Positions 1-5,288 of a DNA stretch of 5,288 nucleotides are shown here, in pieces. Both the position numbers and the translations under genes were made by a program. The DNA lies in the NCBI GenBank assembly GCA_015493405.1, contig WGDF01000281.1:1-5288 (forward strand). Reading direction: 5' to 3'. The stretch comes from Flavobacteriaceae bacterium (GTDB taxonomy: Bacteria; Bacteroidota; Bacteroidia; Flavobacteriales; Flavobacteriaceae). Numbering within the stretch: position 1 is the first letter of the stretch; each line of letters opens with the position of its first letter. Below the pieces are notes generated by a model. That model searched no databases and had not been told where the DNA came from. It saw only the letters and a list, made by a program, of their open reading frames with translations.

Positions 1-930
1 AAACCGGGTGGCACTTCTTTTAATCCATTATTGATTTACGGTGATGTCGGCTTGGGAAAAACCCATTTGGCTAATGCCGTCGGGGTAGAGGTTAAAAGCA
101 AATTTCCCGATAAAACGGTTTTATACGTTTCAACTGAAAAATTTGTCCAACAATATGCGACGGCTACTCAGCGTAATAATAGAAATGATTTTATCCATTT
201 CTACCAAATGATTGATGTTTTAATTGTTGATGACATTCAATTTTTATCCGGAAAACTAGGCACCCAAGATGTATTCTTCCATATTTTTAATCATTTGCAT
301 CAGAATAAAAAACAAATTATTCTGACTTCCGACAAATCGCCGGTAGATATGCAAGATATAGAACAACGGCTCTTGTCACGATTTAAATGGGGGCTATCGG
401 CCGAGTTGCAAAAACCCGATTATGAAACCCGTAAACAAATCATACTCAATAAGTTATTTGCCGACGGCGTTAAATTGCCGGATGAGGTTATCGAATTTAT
501 AGCGCAAAGTATCAGAACCAATATCAGAGAATTGGAAGGCATAATAATTTCTCTCATTGCTCATGCGTCTTTTGACCATAGAGAAATTAATTTGGATTTG
601 GCCCAAGAAATTATTCAAAATTATGTCAAGCAAATCAAAAAGATTTACTCCATAGATATGATCAAAGAAGTCGTGGCCAAATATTTCCATGTAGATCTTG
701 ATGATATTCAATCAAAATCACGTAAACGCGATATCGTTCAAGCCCGCCAATTCGCTATGTATTTTGCTAAAAAAATTACCAATAAACCTTATGTTGAAAT
801 TGGTAAAAGTATAGGAAATCGAAATCATGCTACTGTTTTACACGCCTGTAAAACCATAGACAATCTTAAAAAAATTGATAAAGATTTTAACAGATACTAC
901 AAAGATTTACGCATCAAATTTTCGGTATAA
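1..930 (+). CDS. dnaA: Chromosomal replication initiator protein DnaA (5' end missing)
   Basis: DnaA binds DnaA boxes at oriC, oligomerises with ATP and opens the duplex for helicase loading. The frame is open from base 1, giving 309 codons before TAA, so the gene runs in from the left and no start is visible. Counting from window codon 1, I see Walker A GDVGLGKT (14-21), Walker B IVDDIQF (75-81), sensor 1 IILTSD (106-111), the arginine-finger segment RLLSRF (123-128) and sensor 2 NIRELEG (174-180). The C-terminal domain IV helix-turn-helix carries KSRKRDIVQARQ (239-250) and NRNHATVLHA (273-282). Family members are about 450-480 residues, so domains I-II and the start of domain III are missing. 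The signature GRDH of domain IV reads NRNH here, with Asn in place of the DNA-contacting Asp. The phosphatase gene follows 74 bp downstream. Identification is firm; the truncation is the window edge, not a mutation. Confidence 0.97.
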   Translation, partial: KPGGTSFNPLLIYGDVGLGKTHLANAVGVEVKSKFPDKTVLYVSTEKFVQQYATATQRNNRNDFIHFYQMIDVLIVDDIQFLSGKLGTQDVFFHIFNHLHQNKKQIILTSDKSPVDMQDIEQRLLSRFKWGLSAELQKPDYETRKQIILNKLFADGVKLPDEVIEFIAQSIRTNIRELEGIIISLIAHASFDHREINLDLAQEIIQNYVKQIKKIYSIDMIKEVVAKYFHVDLDDIQSKSRKRDIVQARQFAMYFAKKITNKPYVEIGKSIGNRNHATVLHACKTIDNLKKIDKDFNRYYKDLRIKFSV

Positions 931-973
931 AGTCCGGTTTTTAGATTGGTATATTTTGTTGTTTCTTTTTTTG

Positions 974-981
974 TAATTTTG
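974..981 (+). promoter_or_regulatory. Candidate Bacteroidota -7 promoter element upstream of the phosphatase gene
   Basis: TAATTTTG matches the Bacteroidota sigma-ABfr -7 consensus TAnnTTTG exactly and lies 23 bp before the phosphatase ATG. The best -33 TTG candidates, at 956-958 and 959-961, leave only 15 or 12 bp of spacing, shorter than the usual 17-23, so the -33 half is poor. The region is T-rich, so a chance match is possible. If real, it would start the phosphatase-methyltransferase(-lipoprotein) transcript with a leader of under 20 nt. Confidence 0.35.
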
Positions 982-1004
982 CAAGCAATTACGATGCAGT
1001 TCCT

Positions 1005-1469
1005 ATGAGTAAAAAAATAAAAATCTTAATGGTGTGTTTGGGTAATATTTGCCGCTCGCCTTTGGCAGAAGCTTTATTGCGCCAAAAAGTTGATCCGAAA
1101 AAAGTTACGGTTGATTCAGCCGGTTTGGATCATTATCATGCCGGAGAACCACCTTGTCATTCTTCTCAAGAGATTGCCAAAGCGCATCATCTTGATATTT
1201 CCGGATTAAGAGCACGACCTTTTCAAATTTCTGATTTTGACCGTTTTGACCGGATTTATATTATGGATCAATACAATTGGGATTTAATCCAAAATATGGC
1301 GCGTCAAGAGGCTGATTTAAAAAAAGTTGATTTTATATTGAATGAAATTTTTCCCGGCGAGAATATGGCCGTCCCCGATTCTTATCAAAAAGGGAAAAAC
1401 GCCGCTAAAATGGTATATGAGATGTTGGATCAAGCGACAACCGCAATCGCCTCAAAATTAAGGTCATGA
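1005..1469 (+). CDS. Low-molecular-weight protein-tyrosine phosphatase
   Basis: This cytoplasmic phosphatase of 154 residues has the usual family length and hydrolyses phosphotyrosine through a cysteinyl-phosphate intermediate. The P-loop CX5R(S) is CLGNICRS (residues 11-18), with nucleophile Cys11 and Arg17. The SAG motif (38-40), the GEPP segment (47-50) and the RARPF/DFDRFDRIYIMD block (69-88) follow the family pattern. The general-acid loop reads PDSYQKG (124-130): Asp125 is kept, but the common Asp-Pro-Tyr is Asp-Ser-Tyr. The ATG at 1005 puts the P-loop at the normal distance from the N-terminus, and no strong Shine-Dalgarno is visible, as is common in Bacteroidota. The stop overlaps the methyltransferase start (ATGA, 1466-1469), so the two are probably co-transcribed. 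No capsule or exopolysaccharide genes are adjacent, which argues against a Wzb-type role. The physiological substrate is unknown. An arsenate reductase of the same fold is less likely because the CLGNICRSP loop is phosphatase-like. Confidence 0.93.
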   Translation: MSKKIKILMVCLGNICRSPLAEALLRQKVDPKKVTVDSAGLDHYHAGEPPCHSSQEIAKAHHLDISGLRARPFQISDFDRFDRIYIMDQYNWDLIQNMARQEADLKKVDFILNEIFPGENMAVPDSYQKGKNAAKMVYEMLDQATTAIASKLRS

Positions 1470-2176
1470 AAAAAGGTATATTATTTTTATTACCGGCTTC
1501 TCTAGGGCCGGCACCGGTTTCTGAAATTTTACCTAAAATTGTAGAAAAAACAGTAGCACGATTAAATTATTTTATAGTCGAAAATGAAAAAACTGCACGC
1601 CGGATGATTAAACAACTCTGTCCCGAAAAAAAGCAATCCGATTTGCATATGTTTCAACTGGATAAACATCATAAGAAGGCTTTTCTCAATGACTTTATTC
1701 AGCCTTTGTTACAAGGAGAGGATATGGGCTTGCTTTCGGAAGCCGGTTTGCCTGCTATAGCCGATCCGGGAAGTCTGGTGGTGGCTTTGGCCCACAAAAT
1801 GGGAATTCCGGTCAAGCCTTTGGTCGGTCCCTCATCTTTAATGTTAGCCTTGATGGCGTCCGGATTGAATGGACAAAAATTTTCTTTTGAAGGTTATTTA
1901 CCCAAAGATACAACGGAATTGAAACACCGGGTTAAAAATTTGGAACGCCTTTCTGCACAGCACAATTGCACTAAAATATGTATTGAAACACCTTATAGAA
2001 ATAATAAATTATGGGATAGTTTAACCAAAATATTACATCCCAATACCCAACTTTGTATCGCCTGTGATTTGACCTTGCCTAGTGAATTTGTTAAAACCTT
2101 GCCCGTCAAATTATGGCGTAAGCAAAAGCCGGATTTGCACAAACGGCCAACGGTCTTTTTATTTCAAGCTTATTAG
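1466..2176 (+). CDS. SAM-dependent methyltransferase, RsmI/tetrapyrrole-methylase superfamily
   Basis: The 236-residue protein resembles the tetrapyrrole (corrin/porphyrin) methylase fold and is closest to RsmI, which 2'-O-methylates C1402 of 16S rRNA. Visible motifs are an N-terminal strand ILFLLPASLG (5-14) in place of RsmI's LYLVPTPIGN, FIVENEKTARR (36-46) in place of its CEDTR region, SEAGLPAIADPGS (91-103) equivalent to SDAGTP-SDPG, and GPSS (121-124) equivalent to GPSA. FEGYLPK (141-147) matches the RsmI F-x-G-F-L-P segment. It is shorter than RsmI (about 280 residues). It appears to be the divergent Bacteroidota paralogue usually annotated only as a SAM-dependent methyltransferase, so I give no symbol. 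Its substrate (rRNA, another RNA or a small molecule) cannot be read from sequence. The ATG overlaps the phosphatase stop by four bases, implying translational coupling. The neighbourhood holds no cobalamin or heme genes, so a tetrapyrrole substrate is unlikely. Confidence 0.85.
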   Translation: MKKGILFLLPASLGPAPVSEILPKIVEKTVARLNYFIVENEKTARRMIKQLCPEKKQSDLHMFQLDKHHKKAFLNDFIQPLLQGEDMGLLSEAGLPAIADPGSLVVALAHKMGIPVKPLVGPSSLMLALMASGLNGQKFSFEGYLPKDTTELKHRVKNLERLSAQHNCTKICIETPYRNNKLWDSLTKILHPNTQLCIACDLTLPSEFVKTLPVKLWRKQKPDLHKRPTVFLFQAY

Positions 2177-2226
2177 AGCAATTTGGAATGGTTTTTGAGT
2201 GACTTTTATGACTAAATTTTATCATT

Positions 2227-2712
2227 ATGAATTCAAAATCCTTTATAGCTGCATTCTTTTTTTCTTTGTTATTATTAACGGCTTGTTCGTCAACCAAAAT
2301 ACACTATGACCAATCAGTTGATTTTAGCCATTACAAAACTTTTGCTTTTTTTAAAAAGGGTTTAGATCATTTAAGGGTGCCTCATAAAAAGAAACATTTT
2401 ATCATCCAAACTATTTCGAAAACTTTACTACAAAAAGGCTTTTCTAAATCTTCACATCCTGATTTTATCGTCAATGTTTTTACCGATTTGCACGATCGAG
2501 TAGATGTTTACCCGCGTTATTATTCGCCTTTTTACAGTCGGGCTTATATCGAAAAATCTAAAGAAGGTACGCTATTTATCGATATAGTCGATTTGAACCA
2601 AAAAAAAGTTATTTGGTCAGGTAGTCGGTATATCAATCTGGAAGGTAATGATTATAAGGAATTTAAAAAAGCCATTTATAAATTATTAGAAAAATTTCCA
2701 CCAAAGCCATAA
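2227..2712 (+). CDS. DUF4136-family lipoprotein
   Basis: The 161-residue protein has a type II signal peptide. A Lys at position 4 precedes a Phe/Leu-rich hydrophobic stretch (6-17) and the lipobox LTAC (17-20), so Cys20 should become the lipidated N-terminus. Residues after Cys20 (SSTKIHYD) lack the acidic run typical of surface-export signals in Bacteroidota, so a periplasm-facing anchor is likelier; that is inference. The mature part fits DUF4136: the SVDFSHYKTFAFFKKG block (31-46), the PDFIVNVFTDLHD segment (about 78-90), then EGTLFIDIVDLNQKKVIWSG (112-131), ending in a basic and Pro-rich tail, EKFPPKP. The middle (residues 94-106) is rich in Tyr, Pro and Arg where relatives often have Gly/Trp-rich repeats. 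The molecular function of the family is not known. It starts 50 bp after the methyltransferase with no clear promoter between, so read-through is plausible. The ATG at 2227 gives a well-formed signal peptide. Confidence 0.88.
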   Translation: MNSKSFIAAFFFSLLLLTACSSTKIHYDQSVDFSHYKTFAFFKKGLDHLRVPHKKKHFIIQTISKTLLQKGFSKSSHPDFIVNVFTDLHDRVDVYPRYYSPFYSRAYIEKSKEGTLFIDIVDLNQKKVIWSGSRYINLEGNDYKEFKKAIYKLLEKFPPKP

Positions 2713-2733
2713 ATAATCAGGATGCGTTAGGCT

Positions 2734-2826
2734 TTGTTTATTATAGGCATTAAATTTACCAATCGTCATGGCTGGAGTTTACAAGTTTTAGCCGGATTGG
2801 GACGTGATTTTGTCACTCTTGATTAA
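2734..2826 (+). pseudogene. Possible remnant of an outer-membrane beta-barrel gene C-terminus
   Basis: From TTG at 2734 to TAA at 2824-2826 the frame reads 30 residues, with the segment NRHGWSLQVLAGLGRDF near its end. Alternating hydrophobic residues, glycines and a Gly-Leu-Gly-Arg-Asp-Phe close resemble the last strands of small outer-membrane barrels of the DUF3575 type, by memory of the family pattern only. No ATG or plausible start precedes it. An in-frame TAG lies just upstream at 2728-2730. The neighbouring frame at 2724-2744 reads ALGFVYY, which could continue into it through a frameshift. It may be a decayed gene tail, or simply a chance open frame; a functional 30-residue peptide is least likely. 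Confidence 0.3.
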
Positions 2827-2908
2827 CTAAATGTATAAGTCCGCATTTCGAAGTATATTTAGGTTATAGATTTTAATAAAAAGCATTTCATTTCTCCATT
2901 AAATCGAT

Positions 2909-2916
2909 TATTTTTG
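2909..2916 (+). promoter_or_regulatory. Candidate Bacteroidota -7 element upstream of the dehydrogenase
   Basis: TATTTTTG matches TAnnTTTG exactly and ends 16 bp before the ATG at 2933. Transcription would start around 2922-2925, leaving a leader of about 10 nt. No TTG lies at the expected -33 distance (roughly 2883-2892), so support is partial. The element forms the outer end of the left inverted-repeat arm, so a protein bound to the palindrome would block it. Confidence 0.4.
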
Positions 2917-2944
2917 TCATAAAATATTTCTTATGACAAAAATA
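2909..2944. repeat. Perfect 14-bp inverted repeat over the dehydrogenase start codon
   Basis: The left arm TATTTTTGTCATAA (2909-2922) and right arm TTATGACAAAAATA (2931-2944) are exact reverse complements separated by the 8-nt spacer AATATTTC. The right arm contains the ATG (2933-2935) and first codons of the dehydrogenase; the left arm contains the -7-like element TATTTTTG. The size and placement suit an operator for a dimeric helix-turn-helix regulator. If transcription starts upstream of the left arm, it would instead form an RNA hairpin that hides the start codon. No cognate regulator gene is in the window. Confidence 0.8.
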
Positions 2945-3679
2945 GCCCTCGTTACAGGAGCCACTTCAGGTATAGGCAAAGCAACAGCTTTACAATTAGT
3001 TCAATCCGGTTTTAGAGTCATTATAACGGGGCGTCGCAAAGATCGTCTGTTCCAATTACATCAGCAAATAGGGGCAACCAATAGTTTGCCGTTACAGTTT
3101 GATATCAGGGATCATAAGCAGGTTCAAGCAGCCTTAAACAGTTTGCCCCAAGCTTGGCAACCGATTGATTTATTGGTTAACAACGCCGGTTTAGCTGCCG
3201 GATTGGAACCGCTCCATGAAAATTTACTCGATGATTGGGAACAAATGATTGATACCAATGTCAAAGGTTTATTGTATGTTACTAAAATTGTTTCACAACA
3301 AATGGTTAAACGGCAGGCAGGACAAATCATTAACGTGAGTTCTATAGCCGGTAAAGAAGCCTATGGCAAAGGCGCGGTTTATTGTGCTACCAAACATGCA
3401 GTTGAAGCATTAACCAAAGCGATGCAGATTGATTTCAATCCCTATAACATCAAGGTTGGACGGGTTTCTCCGGGAGCAGTCGAAACGGAATTTTCAATAG
3501 TGCGACTCAAGGATGCTCAAGCCAATGAAAAAGTTTATGCGGGATATCAGCCGTTGAAAGCTGAAGATATCGCCGATGCTATTGTATATATGGCAACCCG
3601 TCCCGTTCATGTTAATATTGCCGATATTTTAATCTTGCCTACGGCTCAAGCGAGTGCAACCGTTTTTAACAAAAAATAA
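2933..3679 (+). CDS. Short-chain dehydrogenase/reductase, YdfG-like (NADP-dependent 3-hydroxy acid dehydrogenase type)
   Basis: This classical SDR of 248 residues, a normal length, is cytosolic and uses a Rossmann fold. Visible motifs are TGATSGIG (8-15) for cofactor binding, NNAG (83-86), Asn109 in TNVKG, NVSS (134-137) with catalytic Ser137, and YCATK (150-154) giving Tyr150 and Lys154. SPGAVETEF (179-187) follows. Basic residues after strand 2 (GRRKDRL, 33-39) indicate NADP(H) preference. The C-terminal half, including VETEFSIVR and the HVNIADILILPTAQ tail, matches E. coli YdfG, which oxidises L-allo-threonine, L-serine and 3-hydroxy acids and reduces malonic semialdehyde. The exact substrate here is inference. 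The ATG at 2933 sits 7 residues before the TGxxxGxG motif, which is standard, and lies inside a perfect inverted repeat that probably bears on regulation. The stop is 8 bp from that of the convergent carboxylase gene. Confidence 0.93.
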   Translation: MTKIALVTGATSGIGKATALQLVQSGFRVIITGRRKDRLFQLHQQIGATNSLPLQFDIRDHKQVQAALNSLPQAWQPIDLLVNNAGLAAGLEPLHENLLDDWEQMIDTNVKGLLYVTKIVSQQMVKRQAGQIINVSSIAGKEAYGKGAVYCATKHAVEALTKAMQIDFNPYNIKVGRVSPGAVETEFSIVRLKDAQANEKVYAGYQPLKAEDIADAIVYMATRPVHVNIADILILPTAQASATVFNKK

Positions 3680-3687
3680 ATCCGATT

Positions 3688-5288
3688 TCAAGTTTGAATG
3701 GCACCAATATTGTATCGTTTGGTAATAGGTTTATGTTGGGCCATTTCGATGCCCATGCTGAGCCATTTTCGGGTCTCTACCGGATTGATAATAGCATCAG
3801 TCCACATTCGGGCGGCTGCATAATATGGGGAGATTTGCCGGTTATAATCATTTTGGATTTTATCCAATAGTGCTTTTTCGCGTTCGGGCGTAATGGTTTC
3901 GCCGGTTTTTTTGAGTCGAGCTTCTTCTATTTGCAATAAAACTTTTGAAGCGGCAGCCCCACTCATTACAGCAATTTCGCTCGTTGGCCAAGCAAGCATC
4001 AAGCGGGGATCATAAGCTTTGCCATTCATAGCATAGTTACCGGCCCCATAAGAATTGCCTATAACGACTGTAAATTTGGGAACAACCGATGTACTGATAG
4101 CACTAACCATCTTGGCGCCGTCTTTAATGATGCCACCATGTTCCGACCGGCTTCCGACCATAAAACCTGTTACATCTTGTAAAAAGACCAGGGGAATTTT
4201 TTTCTGGTTACAGTTCATCACAAAACGCGCCGCTTTATCAGCGGAATCAGAATAGATAACACCCCCAAATTGCATTTCACCACGGGCATTTTTAACTATT
4301 TTGCGTTGATTGGCAACGATTCCAACAGCCCAGCCGTCAATGCGGGCATAACCGGTAATCAAAGTTTTGCCGTAGTCGGATTTATATGCGTCAAAACTAT
4401 CGGCATCTATCAAACGGTCTATAATCTCATACATATCATAAGGTTCCTGACGTGAAGCCGGCAGAATGCCATAGATTTCTTCCGGATTTTTTGCCGGTTC
4501 TTTGGATGCAATACGGTTAAAACCGGCTGTTTCAAAAGCCCCGATTTTGTTAAAAATATGTTTGATTTTTTCCAAGGCTTCACGGTCATTTTTGACTTTA
4601 TGATCTACAACACCTGAAACGGCTGTTTGTGTTGTAGCGCCGCCCAGCGTTTCATTATCAATAGTTTCGCCAATAGCTGCTTTAACCAAATAACTACCGG
4701 CTAGAAAAATGCTCCCGGTTTTATCAACTATTAGACTTTCATCACTCATTATAGGCAAATATGCGCCACCGGCAACACAACTGCCCATAATGGCAGCAAT
4801 TTGAATAATGCCTTGACTGCTCATCACGGCATTGTTGCGAAAAATACGGCCAAAATGTTCTTTGTCGGCGAAAATTTGATCTTGCATGGGTAAATAAATG
4901 CCGGCAGAATCAACCAAATAGATAATCGGAAGGTGATTTTCCATGGCAATTTCTTGTGCCCTTAAGTTCTTTTTTCCGGTGATGGGAAACCAAGCCCCTG
5001 CTTTGACTGTTGCATCATTGGCTACAACAATAACTTGCCGGCCGTTGATATAACCGATTTTAACCACAACACCGCCGGCAGGGCACCCACCATGATCGGC
5101 ATACATGTCATAGCCGGCAAAGGCACCTATTTCTATTTGATCTTTGTCATCATCCAACAAATATGCTATGCGTTCGCGAGCGGTCATTTTGCCTTTGGCA
5201 TGTTCTTTTTCCAAACGTTTTTTGCCGCCACCAAGAGCTATTTTTTCTAATTTTTGACGGACTTCAGACCATTTTAATTTATTGTAAT
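3688..5288 (-). CDS. Acyl-CoA carboxylase beta (carboxyltransferase) subunit, 5' end missing
   Basis: The carboxyltransferase moves CO2 from carboxybiotin to an acyl-CoA, acting with a biotin carboxylase/biotin carrier alpha subunit that is not in the window. The frame is open from the right edge through 532 codons to TGA at 3688-3690. By comparison with about 540-residue relatives, only some 10 N-terminal residues are missing. Counting from the first complete codon (5286-5284), I see KMTARERI (33-40), ANDATVKAGAWFPITGKK (89-106), the N-lobe oxyanion segment GSCVAGGAYLPIMSD (168-182), TGFMVGS (373-379), the C-lobe segment GNSYGAGNYAM (410-420) and AWPTSEIAVM (432-441). The ANDATVK/LRAQEIAM pattern resembles methylcrotonoyl-CoA carboxylase beta more than propionyl-CoA carboxylase, but Bacteroidota enzymes of this type are usually annotated only as acyl-CoA carboxylase. 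The TTG at 5214 is not the start: conserved sequence (LGGGKKRLEKEHAKGK) continues upstream of it. The Gly-Gly after AVM is Ser-Gly (Ser442). Confidence 0.95.
   Translation of the reverse strand, partial: YNKLKWSEVRQKLEKIALGGGKKRLEKEHAKGKMTARERIAYLLDDDKDQIEIGAFAGYDMYADHGGCPAGGVVVKIGYINGRQVIVVANDATVKAGAWFPITGKKNLRAQEIAMENHLPIIYLVDSAGIYLPMQDQIFADKEHFGRIFRNNAVMSSQGIIQIAAIMGSCVAGGAYLPIMSDESLIVDKTGSIFLAGSYLVKAAIGETIDNETLGGATTQTAVSGVVDHKVKNDREALEKIKHIFNKIGAFETAGFNRIASKEPAKNPEEIYGILPASRQEPYDMYEIIDRLIDADSFDAYKSDYGKTLITGYARIDGWAVGIVANQRKIVKNARGEMQFGGVIYSDSADKAARFVMNCNQKKIPLVFLQDVTGFMVGSRSEHGGIIKDGAKMVSAISTSVVPKFTVVIGNSYGAGNYAMNGKAYDPRLMLAWPTSEIAVMSGAAASKVLLQIEEARLKKTGETITPEREKALLDKIQNDYNRQISPYYAAARMWTDAIINPVETRKWLSMGIEMAQHKPITKRYNIGAIQT

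Larger units (their letters stand above)
2713..2932. other. 220-bp intergenic region between lipoprotein and dehydrogenase genes
   Basis: This is the largest gap in the window. Its left half contains a weak 7-bp inverted repeat (CAAAGCC at 2702-2708 with GGCTTTG at 2730-2736), separated by 21 nt and followed by a T/A-rich but not T-only stretch. It might act as a terminator for the lipoprotein operon, but that is weak. Next comes a short open stretch that looks like a gene remnant (2734-2826). The right 100 bp is very AT-rich and ends in the inverted repeat over the dehydrogenase start. No RNA gene or DnaA-box cluster is apparent. Confidence 0.6.

Noticed and set aside
454..711. Antisense open frame of 85 codons inside dnaA
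   Set aside because: It lies wholly opposite conserved DnaA sensor-2 and domain IV coding sequence and has no recognisable motifs; a shadow of dnaA.
931..1004. oriC or small RNA in the dnaA-phosphatase gap
   Set aside because: Only 74 bp, T-rich, with no DnaA boxes and no stable hairpin by eye.
2106..2297. Minus-strand open frame across the methyltransferase end and lipoprotein start
   Set aside because: It overlaps two well-supported plus-strand genes and shows no domain or promoter support.
2702..2736. Hairpin CAAAGCC/GGCTTTG as a rho-independent terminator
   Set aside because: The stem is only 7 bp, the loop is 21 nt and no clean T-run follows; mentioned only as a weak possibility.
2909..2944. 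Inverted-repeat arms as DnaA boxes (TTATGACAA versus TTATCCACA) marking oriC
   Set aside because: The arms differ from the consensus at several core positions and there is no cluster of boxes, so origin function is not supported.
4055..4455. Two plus-strand open frames opposite the carboxylase gene (4055-4255 and 4270-4455)
   Set aside because: Both are opposite highly conserved carboxyltransferase motifs and read as low-information antisense translation.
5212..5214. TTG as start codon of the carboxylase
   Set aside because: The frame stays open to the window edge and the upstream residues match the conserved family N-terminus, so the true start lies beyond 5288.
5035..5250. Plus-strand open frame with a Phe-rich C-terminus opposite the carboxylase N-terminus
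   Set aside because: The Phe run is the complement of the Lys-rich KKKR/EKE coding region; no independent evidence for a gene.

Overview
The window reads as AT-rich chromosomal DNA of a Bacteroidota bacterium, most likely Flavobacteriia-like. This rests on three things. The DnaA, acyl-CoA carboxylase and DUF4136 lipoprotein sequences resemble Bacteroidota family members. As I recall, the order dnaA, low-molecular-weight tyrosine phosphatase, RsmI-like methyltransferase recurs in that group. Two intergenic sites match the Bacteroidota -7 promoter consensus TAnnTTTG, and Shine-Dalgarno sequences are poor. The assignment comes from family recognition, not a database search.

Layout, left to right. 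Positions 1-930 hold the 3' two thirds of dnaA (initiator ATPase), cut by the left edge. After a 74-bp gap come a low-molecular-weight protein-tyrosine phosphatase (1005-1469) and a SAM-dependent methyltransferase of the RsmI superfamily (1466-2176), coupled by an ATGA overlap. A DUF4136 lipoprotein (2227-2712) follows 50 bp later and is probably co-transcribed. A 220-bp gap (2713-2932) holds a possible decayed gene remnant and then a 14-bp perfect inverted repeat. That repeat contains both a -7-like promoter element and the start codon of a YdfG-type short-chain dehydrogenase (2933-3679). The dehydrogenase converges, 8 bp stop to stop, on an acyl-CoA carboxylase beta subunit (3688-5288, minus strand), whose 5' end lies beyond the right edge.

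The genes do not form one pathway. They are core housekeeping functions: replication initiation, a small phosphatase, a methyltransferase, an envelope lipoprotein, an oxidoreductase and acyl-CoA carboxylation. I see no mobile element, CRISPR array, tRNA, rRNA or defence system, and no undescribed multi-gene system. The most distinctive signal is the palindrome over the dehydrogenase start. Lesser points are motif substitutions in DnaA, the phosphatase and the carboxylase.
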